In this document: one piece after another, positions 10,628 through 21,560 of the stretch | Position numbering within the stretch: the stretch's first letter is position 1 | Layout of the letters: each line of letters opens with the position of its first letter | Assembly: GCF_034190915.1 (NCBI RefSeq) | Contig: NW_026947488.1 | Location: forward strand, 7,388,501 to 7,452,500 | DNA length: 64,000 nucleotides | Source of the DNA: Cavia porcellus | Lineage: Eukaryota > Chordata > Mammalia > Rodentia > Caviidae | Direction of reading: 5' to 3' | Notes under the pieces: model-generated | The model's input: only the letters and a program-made list of their open reading frames with translations | Database searches by the model: none | What the model was told of the DNA's origin: nothing | Made by a program: the position numbers and the translations under genes

Positions 10628-11037
10628 TGTCATGGCTTGTGTCGAGATGCCCCCCAAGCCTCATACGCTCAGGGCCTTTTCTGGGGTGGCTGAGTGTCAG
10701 TCGTGTGATGCAGTGATTAAGGGTGTGTGATTAGTAGATCAGTCCACTGACTGGCTTGGTGTAGTTTGAGCTAGGATTAAAGCAGCGAGTGCTGCATCCC
10801 CCCTAGGGTCAGCAGCCTGCTTACAATATAAGGGACTGAAAGAGTTTCGTCTGCCCCCTGTTGCTTTTGCCGTCTCTCCCTGCCACGAGTGGTTGCCCCT
10901 CTGCTGTGTGCCACCCTGCCTTGGAGCCAGCCAGTGGTGGACTGAAGCCTCCATGAACTGTGAGCTAAATAATCCTTTCCTCCTATAAATTTGGATGTCG
11001 GGTATTTTGTCTCAGCAACAGAAAGGTAACTAAGACA
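10628..11037 (+). mobile_element. MaLR-type solo LTR
   Basis: This has the MaLR LTR plan: a TGTCATGGCTTGTGTC start, a body naming the LTR's typical CCTTGGAGCCAGCC and GACTGAAGCCTCCATGAACTG blocks (about 10920-10965), an AATAA-like signal, then GGGTATTTTGTCTCAGCAACAGAAAGGTAACTAA near the end. No internal retroviral sequence flanks it. Related copies lie at 14020, 14392, 29610, 30545, 45372 and 47881. Confidence 0.65.
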
Positions 11038-12059
11038 AAGAAGGAAGGAAGGAAGGAAGTTCCAGTCCCACACCTAAACAAAAACATGCTCACAGTTGGC
11101 ACATCTTTGTTCAATGTAGTTTGTTACTACACAATCGGAATCATGGCCTATGTGTGATGTGTTGTCCGCACTGTATAGTGACAGAGGTCACACACTTCTA
11201 ACTCAAAGGGTATACTTTTAGGGTCATTCTTTTGGGGGAACACAGTCTTTCACCCCATGGCTATATCAGTAGACTTCTCTATTCCTTTCCTGCCTCTGTT
11301 TACCCCTATCTCGCAAATGTAATAACATTTGCCCACATCGGCCATATGTCATTTTTACTTAATTTGTGTTGTTTTTGGGCTTTGATTGTGGTCACCATAT
11401 GACAGAATGAAAAGCCAGAGAAAATGACCGAATAGAAAGTTAGCTATTTGGATGACACCACGTGGGAGCTGGATGAAGCCTGATTTGCTCAAAGCAGGAG
11501 CAATGATCTGGGAGAAGGAAGCCAAGGCAGGAGCCTCTGCAGGGCTGCACGTAGGGCTCCCTACGCTCCCCTGCCTCTGCGCTCCTAGCAGCAGCCTGGA
11601 AACCTCCCATGTGGGAATCAAGTAAGAGAGTCCATCATTCTGCCTACCGAGCCAGACCAATGCTGTGCAAGACATACCAGAGAGCCAGCATCAGGGATTT
11701 TGTTACAGAGCTAATTAAGAAAACGAGAGAGCAGCATACGCATGTGGGTAGGAGAGCTTACAGCCAACCAGACACTGCAAGAACACAGAAAATAGGAAGG
11801 GTTCGGAGAGCATCGTTTTCATCTTGGTGTGAAAGGTTTTCCAGGTGCGATGCTATGATTCCTATGTTACTGTTTAGGTTACCGTGTAAACAGTCACCTA
11901 ACCGGGTCACAATCCACTTCAAAGCAGCTTGCAGATATAAGCACATTTACACCTACACAGGTGCTGCATGTGTGCCATTAACTGGAGTTCACTAGTTAAG
12001 TCTGCCAGGGGTAAAGTGCAGAGAGCAAAAAATGTGTGTGTTTTAAGCTGCCATTAATT
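11038..12059. other. Short GGAA repeat then single-copy DNA
   Basis: A GGAA run lies at 11041-11060. The remainder to 12059 has no gene or repeat that I can recognise; the 106- and 128-residue open frames look accidental. Confidence 0.45.
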
Positions 12060-12230
12060 AGCTCTGACAAATATATATCTATATGTAACCCAGGTAGCCA
12101 TCAAGGTACAGAACATTATCACCTTCTGCGATTGATTCTCTCCTGTGCTTTCTTATCCTCTCCCCACTCTTACCCTACGAGGTAACCAGCGTTCTCGTTT
12201 TTTCCTATGGTGTGGTTTAGCCTGTCCCTG
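12060..12230 (-). mobile_element. Old L1 3'-UTR fragment (L1M-like)
   Basis: Antisense of the old L1 3' UTR pattern: the stretch around AAGGTACAGAACATTATCACC (12103) followed by CTCTCCCC and GAGGTAACCAGCGTTCTCG-like blocks. A similar segment occurs at 18840-18990. Confidence 0.5.
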
Positions 12231-12867
12231 ATCTTAGATCTTAGGGGGAAGGCATCACGAATTTGAGTTTGCATGCAAATTATGTAATTTAAAATGTTAT
12301 TAAACAACAAAAATTACCAACAAAGCATTTCACGACCAAATAAATCCCATATATTGGCCTGATGGAAGAGCAGGCTACTGTGGTGTGATTTCACTTCTCC
12401 CCTTCATCTTACCATAACTTTTAATAATCCATTTGCATCCTACCTTAGAGCTGACCATCTAGGCTGACCTGGTGTCTGTCTACATCATTACATGCCGAGC
12501 TCTGTTCCCACAACTCATGGCTGTATTCTTCCTTATTTCCTAGTTCGTATTCTTTCAAGAGGTCTTTGCTTGGTTTACTTCATGCTTTTAGGCCAGTCAC
12601 CAGCTTAAGGATTGGCTGTGCCTGTGGGCAGTGCTTGCCATGGTCCATCACCTTGCTTATGAAAGTCACGTGATATAAAACATGGCTGCTCCCATGAAGA
12701 GATCTTCTGTACAGGGCACACCTGCTGATGTTTGATAGAGGGAGGACAGGCGAGGACAGATATGCAGTGCACACAAAATGAGGGGCCTTGATGTTTCTGA
12801 CGTTTCCCATCCTTGTCACCTGTAAAATGATGATGAAGAACCGGAAAGTTTTCGCATACAAGTGAGT
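12231..12867. other. Single-copy DNA, no gene seen
   Basis: No coding or repeat assignment. Two overlapping minus-strand frames of about 92 residues have no recognisable family. Confidence 0.45.
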
Positions 12868-13046
12868 GTGGTGCTAGGTACACCTTTAGTCCCCGCTATT
12901 CAGAATATTGGGGTAAGATGATCACGTTTGGGGCAACTTGGGCAACCTGGTGAGACTTTGTCTCTAGATAAAAAAAATACATGAATAAATGGCTGGGAAT
13001 GAGGCTCAGTGCTTCCTGGGTTCAATTCCCAGTAATGGAAAAAATT
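12868..13046 (+). mobile_element. Composite B1+ID SINE
   Basis: A diverged B1-like left part (GTGGTGCTAGGTACACC... to GGTGAGACTTTGTCTC, about 12870-12965) is joined by an A-rich linker to an ID-like right part (GGCTGGGAATGAGGCTCAGTG, about 12990) that ends in CAATTCCCAGTAATGG and A's. Confidence 0.7.
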
Positions 13047-13056
13047 GCATACATTT

Positions 13057-13565
13057 TGTTGTACTAAAATGCTAAAAAACTAAAATGCAAAGTTAAAAAG
13101 ATTGACTGGAGCACTGACCACACAGTTATAGATTAACTGACGCATCATCATACTGTTCTGTATGCGTCATCACCCTAGTAACCTGTTTGCTGTGTCAACC
13201 TTTGTTCCCTTTGTGAGAGACAAATGATGCTGTGCCAATCATTGTTCCCTTTATGAGAATCAAATGTTCCTGGGATTAGCAGACCAAGGGCAGTAAATTA
13301 AGGAAAGAAAGGGCTAACCACCAGCTGCGAAACGTCTCCGACCCCAAGCAAAGGGGAACAAAGCATTCTTGCTAACTTCACATCACTTCTTACTTTGTGG
13401 TTTAATTGCTATAAAAATCAGTCAAAATTCTAACCCAGTCACACAGCTTTGCAAACTCCATCTGCACTGTGCCACTGGTGCCAGCTTAAATAAAAGTGCT
13501 TCTTTTTAAAAGACATCTTGCCCCCTTCTTGACACCATCTCAGGGCTTGTTTTTGGGGTACAACA
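13057..13565 (+). mobile_element. Solo retroviral LTR, 509 bp
   Basis: It starts TGTTGTAC and ends GTACAACA, an exact 8-bp terminal inverted repeat with canonical TG/CA ends. Inside are a TATA box (TATAAAAATC, about 13411) and an AATAAA signal (about 13488), in the right order for U3-R-U5. Flanking CATTT and CATAT may be a decayed 5-bp target duplication. U3 carries two 40-bp tandem units (13191-13230 and 13231-13270, about 80% identical) and a pair of inverted TGACGCAT sites (13138-13145 and 13162-13169). No internal genes adjoin, so it is a solo LTR. The family name is uncertain. Confidence 0.8.
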
Positions 13566-13584
13566 CATATTTATATACATATTT

Positions 13585-13905
13585 GTTTCTGTCAATTCAG
13601 GCTGCTATAATAAATTAGGACACAGACTGTCATAACAAACAGCTACCAAACAACAAACATTTACATCTCACAGTTCTGGAATCTGAAATTCCAAACTCAT
13701 GGAGCCAATGTAATTGGATTTGGCAAGGTCTTTCTTCTGTGTCACAAGCATCAAATTCCTCACTGAGTCCGCAAAAGACGGCTACCAAGCACTTTTCCTA
13801 AAGGACAATCATCCCACTACAAGGGCTCCACTCCTGTGACCAAATTACTGCACACAGTTCCCACAGCCAAATTCCATCACACTGGGGATTTGATTTCAAA
13901 ATGCA
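13585..13905 (-). mobile_element. MLT1-like LTR fragment
   Basis: On the minus strand the end region reads CCAGAACTGTGAGATGTAAATG, the hallmark near the 3' end of MLT1-class MaLR LTRs. The rest is diverged. Confidence 0.5.
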
Positions 13906-13930
13906 AATTTTGAGAGGGAGACAAGATATA

Positions 13931-13932
13931 CT

Positions 13933-13981
<49 letters not shown>
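13931..13981. repeat. (CT)n-(CA)n compound microsatellite
   Basis: About 12 CT units run directly into about 13 CA units. Confidence 0.95.
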
Positions 13982-13985
<4 letters not shown>

Positions 13986-14019
13986 TCTCAAAGTTTCCTG
14001 TGTAGAGGTGGACAGAAAG

Positions 14020-14333
14020 TGACTAGACCATGGGGGTGCTGCACCCATCAGTGCATTAGTTCACTGGCAAATTACATCTGAATGTTGTGTTAGGAGGTGG
14101 GGTCTGCTTGGGAGACGTGAGTCCTGGGGTGTGACTGGAAGGATGTGTTCTTGTCACCTGCTCCTCCCCTCACTCTCTGCTTCCTGACTGCCATGGGTTG
14201 AGAAGCTGTTCTCTTCCATCCTGGGAGCCAATCAACCATGGACTGAATATTCTGAAACCATGAACCAAAATAAACCTCTCGGTCCCACGTGTAGGATAGT
14301 TTGTCCCAGTGACAGGAAAAACATCTAATAACA
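14020..14333 (+). mobile_element. MaLR-type LTR fragment
   Basis: 3' part of an LTR with ATGGACTGAATATTCTGAAACC then AAAATAAACCTCTC (about 14237-14280) and the CAGTGACAGGAAAAACATCTAATAAC ending, preceding a CATA-rich microsatellite. Confidence 0.6.
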
Positions 14334-14388
14334 TACACATACATATACATGTAAGCACACACATACATATATACATACACACATACAT
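14334..14388. repeat. CATA/CACA-rich microsatellite
   Basis: Imperfect alternation of CATA and CACA units after the LTR end. Confidence 0.85.
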
Positions 14389-14512
14389 TTATAGTTTGTA
14401 TCTAGATGTCCCCCCAAAGCCTCATGCAGGCATGGGTGGGGGCATTTTCAGAGGTGGCTGGATCTAGAACATGTGATGATGGGATTAAGGGTATGTGATT
14501 ATTATTTACATT

Positions 14513-14598
14513 TTTTTCTTTTTTGGTACCAGGAATCAAACTCAAGACCTCATGCTTGCCAGGTTGGTGCTGTGCCACTGAGCCATATCCCAGCCCTA
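14513..14598 (-). mobile_element. ID-type SINE
   Basis: Antisense on the plus strand: poly(T), GGTACCAGGAATCAAACTC (B-box side), TTGCCAGGTTGGTGCTGTGCCACTGAG, then CCCAGCCC. It interrupts the MaLR LTR between GTGTGATTA-like flanks. Confidence 0.8.
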
Positions 14599-14843
14599 AG
14601 AGTGTGATTACTAAATTAGTCTGCAGAGTGGTTTGGCACTTTCCTACTCCTGGTAGCCTAGAGCATGAAAGGGGCAGAAAGAAGCTGCCAGGGTCCCTTG
14701 CCTGCTCTCGCCTGCCTCCTTACCATGGACTATTTCTCCTCTGCTGTGCCCTCAGCCGTGCCAACCCACCTTGGAGCCAGCTGATTATGAACTGAAACCT
14801 CCACAAACTGTAAGCCGAATAAACCTTTCCTCCTTTAACTTTA

Positions 14844-15683
14844 TTTATTTTTATTTTAAAGAGAACAAAACCAAACAAAACAAAACAGAATGAAGCCAAT
14901 CAAAACAAACCAGTGTAGGGCTGGGGATTTAGCTCAGCAGCATAAGTGCCTGTCTTGCAAGCAGGCAGTCGTGAGTACGATCCCCGGTACCAATAAAAAT
15001 CAAAACAAAACAAAACAAAACAAACAAACCAGTGTAAATCACACAGGACTTCAACACAATATAAAATCAATAATTGTTACCATAATGCCTCTTGCTGTCT
15101 TCAAAACACTGCAGATACCCTCAGACATAGTAAAAATCAAAACAGAACAGAATCAATAAAAATAAAACAATGAATGCCATAAAGGGCTTCAAAACAAGAT
15201 AAGAGTAAATACGAAATGGCTACAAATTATATCTTGTTATCTTTGAAATAGCTGCCCATGCTATCAGGTATAACAAAATCAAATGAAACAAAACAGAGCA
15301 AAACCCAACCCAACAAAACAATGCAAATGATACAGGACTTCAGAACAAGACAACAGGGAATTAACAATGGCCACTGCCTTCAGAAAGAGATGTCCCATAG
15401 ATGCTATACTGTGTATTGCTATCCTCTGAGTAGGTGATCAGACCACTGGCTTTAGGCCTGCAAAGCTAGTGAAACACTGAACACTATAGGCATTAGATTG
15501 AATTTCAATAGTCATCATTGCAGTCTGTGTTTTCTGGATCAGCTGATCACTAACGGTGGTGGGTGGTTGGCTCTTCTTGTTTCCCAGCCCGTGTGGCAGA
15601 AGGGGCCCGTGCATGGTGCCGATTCTCAGGGAGGGCTTGCTTCTTGGTGACTTCTTGTTCTCTTCCCCCACAGTCAGCCCCTT
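14844..15683 (-). mobile_element. L1/HAL1-type 3' UTR, 5'-truncated copy
   Basis: It shares with 4737-5800 and 22860-23500 the A/T-rich 3' end (TTTATTTTAAAGAG as seen on plus) followed by CAAAACAAAACA blocks, and three tandem sub-repeats of about 145 bp beginning near 15041, 15181 and 15330 (GGACTTCAAAACAAGA, then AATGGCTACC, then TGTTATCTTTGAAATAGCTGCC). It carries no ORF. An ID SINE lies within it at 14921-15025. Confidence 0.7.
14921..15025 (+). mobile_element. ID-type SINE inside the L1 3' UTR
   Basis: Sense-strand tRNA-like body: GGGCTGGGGATTTAGCTCAG (A box) and GAGTACGATCC (B box), then GGTACCAATAAAAATCAAAAC and an A-rich tail. The flanks AAACAAACCAGTGTA occur on both sides, consistent with a target duplication. 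Confidence 0.85.
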
Positions 15684-15739
15684 CTTTAACTTTACATGTT
15701 GGGTATTTTTGTCTTAGCAATGAGAAAGGTAACTAAAAC

Positions 15740-17084
15740 ATGTCTATATCATCTACATCTACATTTACACCCATATCTGCATCTATCTTTGTTTTCTTCA
15801 TAAATCTGTAAGCATATTCTTTGTTTCTTTTCAAAACCATTTTATTCAAGGATAAAAAGAAAGAGAAGGAGAAGGAGAAGGAGAAGAAGAAGAAGAAAAA
15901 GAAGCAGCAGCAGAAGCAGGGAAAACTACAGCACAATTTCAAAACACATCAATCAGGGGGCAACAATGGTATACACACAGTGCACTGTCATCCCCAAATC
16001 ACTCACCCAGAGTACAGGACATTTGCATTCAAGTGTCTGAACAATAACAGCACAAATCTTTCTCTTCAGTGAAGAGATCAGCAGTAGCACTATCTTATCT
16101 ATTTTATATACATACACATACATGTATGTTTTTTCTCTCTACTTGTCACACTAATGAAACAATACTGTGCTTACACACGTGAGCCTTGTTTCTCTCACTA
16201 ATGGGCACGCCCTCAGGCTGGACGAATATTTTTCTATTCACCGTCCAGTCCCATTTCTTTACTTTGCTCTCTCCCCTGACACACACTCACTGGCACCAGT
16301 GCGCTGCCTGCCCTCTTCCTCCAGCAGAGCCTGACCGATGGGAACCCAGGGCAGCAGATGGGAAGAGGCAGTCACCGAGGGGTGCAGTTATCGCCTCTGC
16401 ATTCTGGTACCACGCTCTGTGCTGGGCACTGGATGGCCGTGTCTTGGGCTGACCCAGGCCCCACGCAGTGAGGCGTGGACGCTTCCACCTGTAGCCCTCT
16501 TCCATCCCCAGGCAGCTTCAGCCTCCAGGTAGACCCCACGAACCTCCCGGAGAGCTGGGATCCTTCCCTAGCCCTTGCATTTCCTAGCTGTTTCGTTACG
16601 AATGTGTCTTCTAACCTTGAGTGTGCCTGGATCTTGACAATATGATATCCTTTGCTTCAATTTTGATGACCTCCGCCTAAAAAAGTCTTGTACATTCATA
16701 AACGGGATGACCTCCTTGGGTGACATTTCAAAGTTTGAATTATTTTTCTGGGCAATTGCATTTTGTAGGAGACAAGTACTTTCTGAGCAAACAATAACAG
16801 GCTTCAGAGGAACTATCTCTGCAGCAGCCACTTAGGAAAAAAAAATCTCATTTCCCCCCATCATCAGTAAGCTCTAGTAGAAATCCCTTTCCTTCCCTTT
16901 TTGTTGGTGGGGAAGAACCCAGGAGCAGCTTGGGGACAAGAGTGTTGCCATTTCCCAGGGTTTGGGCTTGGCTGTCAAACCTCCCCAGTTAGAGCTGGGG
17001 TTATTCATTGACGCCCTGCCCATGGCACACTGGGCAAAGCTGTGCGCGGTCGTTTAGTTGAGTTGATTCACACAGCTTTGAGAA
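15740..17084. other. Purine-rich simple repeat and single-copy DNA
   Basis: A GAA/GGAGAA tract at about 15848-15915 (nearly pure purine) makes Lys/Glu-only frames that are not genes. From 15920 to 17084 I see no gene and no clear repeat. Confidence 0.5.
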
Positions 17085-17205
17085 GTTGGTGACACTGCCT
17101 TCATTTTGCAGACGGGGAAGCTGAAGCTGTAGAGAAGTTAAGGGACTTGAAAGTTTGCACAGCCGTGATGATAGAGCGGGGAAGAGCCAAACCCAGCCTC
17201 TGGGG
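17085..17205 (+). mobile_element. MIR fragment
   Basis: MIR core: CATTTTGCAGACGGGGAAGCTGAAG, then GAGAAGTTAAGGGACTTG (about 17102-17150). Confidence 0.65.
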
Positions 17206-18479
17206 CAGAGCTGAGCTCTGGGGTAAGGGTGTTGCTCCCTAGAGAGAAGAGCAAGTGGCTCTGGCGCTGCTGGTGCAGAGGCTAAGGGTCAACCACAGCT
17301 TGACCTGGTGGAGCAAAAGGAGAAGAGCTTGCTTCCTGCTACCCAGGACTCTCTCTCTCTCTTTGAGCTTCATTTCCCCCCATTTTTAAGGGAAAAAAAT
17401 GGAAATGTTAAATGTGAACATTTTCAGCATGCAGCCGTTTTGACTTTACGATTGAATTCACGTTCTCTTGGTTCACTTCCTTATTTACTCCTGAGTTCAT
17501 TCTCAATTACAAGTTTGCCTCTCCTCTCTGTCCTGCTTTACTTTGGACTATTTTCTGTGCAGTTCCACACTTTTCACTTATCATGCAAATACTTGATCAG
17601 CTGATGGCACCTAGGAAACCCCCACATTTATGTTTACTTTCATAATCCGAGTAAAATGAGTTTTCATTTTAGAGAAGTTGAAAGGCAGAGAAAAGCATAA
17701 AACAGTAGAAAATATTTTTTTGTAAATTTGTTGCTCAGAAGCAAGACCTCCCCTCCCTGGTAAGTGGAGGCAGTGTGGCAGACTGCAGCCCTTCTAGGAG
17801 GAGAACCAGCAGCAGCTCCTGAGATCCACACCTGTTGGAACTTGGGACGCTGTGAAACCAATCAACCAGCCTGCCTCCCTGCTAAGCAATAGTGAACCTA
17901 CTGATGCTAATGCACGGCCTAGAGTCAAATATCCCATTCCCCTATGCCCCTTCTTTCCCCACCCCACCTGCCGCCCATTAGCAAATGGGAACCAGAAATC
18001 TGAGCATCTCCTGGGAGGCTGACCATAGCAAATAAGGGGGACTTCCTTCTACCGTCTCTTTGAAGGCAAATATTTTTATTACTGTTTTGCTCTTTTCTGA
18101 TTAATGGTACTGCTCTATTCAATATTCTGTTTTGATACGTTCTATAGTGTTCTATATTTCATCTCATTTTGATATACGGGATTGAAAGAACAACTATTAT
18201 AAAGATAACAAAATATACTGTGATACCTATTACGGTTATCCCGGTAACCTGCTGTGAAGTTCTGTACCAGTTTCACTGTATGATCGTAGTTGACTTTATT
18301 CTGTCTTGTTCTGTCGTATACTTTCAAAATAAGATTAAAAAAAAATAAATTCGTTGCTCAGAGAAGTTGTTTCAAATTTTTGTGTATTCTCGTCTAGTAA
18401 TTTCATCCTAGCCATCTGCATACAGCCTCAAATATTTCTTTTGTGTCAAAATTACAATTGTATTACATATTACACTTTA
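17206..18479. other. Single-copy DNA, no gene seen
   Basis: No recognisable exon or repeat. Open frames are short and unrelated to known families as far as I can tell. Confidence 0.45.
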
Positions 18480-19400
18480 ATTAAACATTTAACTATGAAA
18501 AATTTCAAAGTTTAAAGAATTTTACAGCAAAGACCTGTATACTTGCAGGACAAATTCTACCATTAGTGTTTTCCTTCATATTGTGCCTTATCTATCCAGT
18601 CATTAATTCCTCTTCTTTTTTGGTGCAGCTCAAAACTTCCTGCAGATACCTTTACACTTCTTCTTAATTACTTCAGCACACATATATTGGTTGCAGTTCA
18701 ACACTCTACAGAATTTATTTTTTACTCTTTTCTTTTTTGGTACTGGGAATTGAACTCAGGGCCTCGCACTTGCCAGGCAGGTGCTGTCCTCTACGGATTA
18801 TAATATAAAATTTAAATATAATGAAGCGTACAAATCTTTGATGAGCATTTCCAAGTTTTGGGAAATGTATGTACTTATGCAATCTAAATCCCGATCTCCT
18901 GCTGACATTTTGATCACTGCAGAAAAATCCCCCTGCCCGTTCCAGTGAATTCCTGTCTGTGCTCCTTTTCCCAAATCAGGGCATTTATCACTTGTCCGCC
19001 ACTGATTAGCTTAGCCTGCTCAAGAACTCCACACGCAGTCAACGGAACTGAACATGGGCAATCTTTTGCATGCATTTTCTTTCATTCAGGGTGATGCTTT
19101 GGAGGCTTAGCCCTATTGCTGGCAGTTTGCACATTTTTATCACTGTCTGTCACCCCTCTGTATGTATAACCACAGTTTATTCTCATTCTCTTGGGGTGGA
19201 CACCTTACCTATTACGAATAAAGCTGCTATGACATCCCTTTATATGATTTATTGTCAGTATGGTTTCATTTTTCTTGCATAAATGTGGCATTATCAGAAG
19301 TTTTTCAAAGGGATTGTATCTTGCTAATTTCCCACCATCTTTGGGAATTCTTGCTTCCTATCTTTGTTGATATTTGATGTTGTCAATACTTTATGTCTTG
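18480..19400 (-). mobile_element. Old L1 3'-UTR region (L1M/L1ME-like), interrupted by an ID SINE
   Basis: Antisense of the old L1 3' end. The blocks around 18840-18990 (GAGCATTTCCAAGTTTTGGG, then the run to GTGAATTCCTGTCTGTG) and 19080-19330 (AATAAAGCTGCTATGACATCC) come in the expected order. It codes for nothing. Confidence 0.6.
18725..18797 (-). mobile_element. ID-type SINE
   Basis: Antisense: TTTTTTGGTACTGGGAATTG, then AACTCAGGGCCTCGCACTTG and CCAGGCAGGTGCTGTCCTC. It is truncated at the tRNA 5' end. Confidence 0.75.
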
Positions 19401-19554
19401 TTTTTTAACTTAGCATTAGCACCAAGTATTTTTTCCCTGAAAACTTGATTTTAAAGGCTGCCTCACACCCATTCCTCACATGGGTCATCCTTAGTTTAAT
19501 TTTACTACCATTGACTATCCAGACGCTTTGGAACTTAAAAGATGATATCTATTA

Positions 19555-19915
19555 TCGTGATGAACATTCAGATTGCTGTAACATGGTATTATCAGCAGAG
19601 TGGCTTCGAAACAGACTTATTTTGAGAGAAGTTTATTCCTTCTAGTTCTGGAGGCCACGAGATGGGGAGCATCAGCTTGCAGCACGGTTGAGGACTGGAG
19701 TGAGCCTTTTCAATTGGGCTGCAGACTTCGGCTCCTTATTGTGGGGAGAAAGTGAACGCTCTTTGGGGTTCAGTCTCATGCAGCCCCATTCATGAGACCC
19801 TGGCACATCTGTCTTTCAAGGACCCCACCTCCTCAGATTATCCACCTGGGGCTCAGGAATTCACCATAGGAATTTGGGGCGGGGCACAAACTTGGAGCCC
19901 ATAACATGAATTACC
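19555..19915 (-). mobile_element. MLT1-like/MaLR LTR
   Basis: On the minus strand it begins TGTTATGGGCTCCAAGTTTGTG and ends with CCTCCAGAACTAGAAGGAATAA, the plan of an MLT1-class LTR. It is diverged. Confidence 0.55.
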
Positions 19916-19954
19916 TTTAAACATTTGGAAGGTGACATTCAAAAATTTCCTTTA

Positions 19955-20097
19955 CAAGCTGGGAGTGGTGGTATCTGCCTGTAGTCCCAGCACTCGGAAG
20001 GCTGAGGCAGGAAGATCATTGCAAATTCAAAACCAGCCTGGGCTACAAAGTGAGCTCAAGGCCAGCCTGACCTGCATAGTGAGACGCTGTCTCAAAA
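19955..20097 (+). mobile_element. B1-type 7SL-derived SINE
   Basis: CTGGGAGTGGTGGTATCTGCC, CCCAGCACTCGGAAGGCTGAGG, and a B1-style internal duplication (two copies of the AGCCTG...AGTGAG block), ending GTCTCAAAA. Confidence 0.85.
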
Positions 20098-21206
20098 GGA
20101 CAAATGAAGGTTTTTTTTTTTCCTTTGCAAATTTTAACAGTTGCAAGAAATATCACTTGCAGCATAGAATAAATATTGATATCCTTGAAATAAAAATGTA
20201 GTATGCTTTTAAAAATTGTATCCAATGGAATCTAAATGCATCATTATTTATTTTAAAAATGTATGAAAAGACTCTGATTTCACCTTGTCCTCTTTTCTCC
20301 TTGCGTTTACAATTTCTTTTGCATTTCTGGGCAAATATATATAATAAAATATACATTTTAATAAAATATAGAGTTGTGCTTTAAAGACTTTTACTGATTA
20401 TTCTATCACGATTTTCTGCAAGTGAATTTATATATATGTTGAAGCGAAATGATTTCTTGGCACCATAGAACTTTTAGTGCTTAAAGATACTTCTGGATTG
20501 TATTTGAAATTCAGTAGTTATTGATATAATCAAGTCACGTAATGTAAAATCATTATAAAATAGAAATAATTAGGAACATAAAAGTAACATTTTTGGACCA
20601 TATCTCTCAGTAAGATGGATCAGGCTTTCCAAAGCAGGCTGTTGAGAAAGAAAACACTGCTCTTCTGATGCAGGGCTCAGCATTAGTCTGTTCCTCCTTT
20701 TCATCAAAATGCTAAGAAACCTTATTCACACATGAATAAACCGATGGGCGGGAGTTTTGTCATATCAGTGCCATTCCATTATTGAAGGTCCTTCTGGGTA
20801 ATGTGCCCCAAATCACACGGCGAAGCGTCTTAGAATATGTTTTTAATGATCTATGAGCTGACAACTCAATTAGGTCTCAGTGTAATGCTGTGAAAAGCCA
20901 AGAAATGGAAGCTGTTAGAATTGCGGGAGGATTTATTCCCCAGATGTTAGCATTCTTCTTTCCTCAACATTTTTATTCCAGCGTTGAGAATTATCCTTTT
21001 TATCCTTCTCGGTTCTGGACTTGGTGACTGCAACATAACAAGAGTCAAGGTGAGGAGGGAGAGAGGCATGCCTCCTCTCTTGTGCCAGGAGAAAGGTGGT
21101 CATGAAGGGGAGGAGGAAGATTACTAGGGTGTTGTCAGAGCGATCCTGGGTGCAGGAATCTCCTCCTTTATAAATTGTCCTAAATGCCTTTTTCTTTCTG
21201 TTTTGT
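20098..21206. other. AT-rich single-copy DNA, no gene
   Basis: About 1.1 kb without a recognisable repeat. The part at 20400-20960 looks well preserved in composition and free of repeats, and is discussed as a possible conserved element. Confidence 0.45.
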
Positions 21207-21414
21207 GTTTTTTTTTTTTTTTTTTTTTTTTGTAGTTTTAGGTACCGAGGATTGAACCCAGGACCTTAATACCAAGCTACACTTCTAAATCACCTTTCTT
21301 TTTTGTTTCTGTTTTGAGCCATGACCTCCCGAAGTTGCTAAATGGCCCATCCTGGGCTTGAACCTGCTGTGCTCTTGCCTCAGGATCCCCGAGTCCTGGG
21401 ATTCCAGTGGTGCT
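21207..21414 (-). mobile_element. Composite B1+ID SINE
   Basis: Antisense: long poly(T) at 21210-21232, GGTACCGAGGATTGAACCCAGG (ID part), then a B1-like part (CTAAATGGCCCATCCTGGGCTTG to GAGTCCTGGGATTCCAG). Confidence 0.8.
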
Positions 21415-21459
21415 TTTGAATTAGAGCTCCGTTAACACACTGGTCCCAGGCGTAGGGCC

Positions 21460-21560
21460 TTGGCAAGTTTTTCAGCTCTGTTGGCCTCTGCTTCCCAATT
21501 TGCAAAGCGAGGATGATAATGGCGTTTCCAACCTCAGCTCCTTGGCACCTGGCAGAGGTG
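21460..21560 (-). mobile_element. MIR fragment
   Basis: Antisense MIR core: GGCCTCTGCTTCCCAATTTGC, then AAAGCGAGGATGATAATGG. Confidence 0.55.

Larger units (their letters stand above)
14392..15739 (+). mobile_element. MaLR-type LTR split by an L1 3'-UTR insertion
   Basis: The left part (14392-14843) starts GTTTGTATCTAGATGTCCCCCC-like and runs to CCACAAACTGTAAGCCGAATAAACC. The last part (15684-15739) supplies the missing end (TTGGGTATTTTTGTCTTAGCAATGAG in shape, then GGTAACTAAAACA). Between them lies an L1-type 3' UTR flanked by the exact 11-bp repeat CTTTAACTTTA at 14833-14843 and 15684-15694. An ID SINE also sits in the left part. Confidence 0.75.

Noticed and set aside
13057..13565. Possibility of a full endogenous provirus
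   Set aside because: No gag, pol or env-like sequence and no second LTR of the same kind lies nearby, so it is a solo LTR.
14921..15000. tRNA-like sequence with A and B boxes
   Set aside because: It is an ID SINE derived from a tRNA, with tail and poly(A), not a functional tRNA gene. The same applies to the other ID copies.
15821..15942. Lysine- and phenylalanine-rich frames on both strands
   Set aside because: They are read-throughs of a purine-rich simple repeat.
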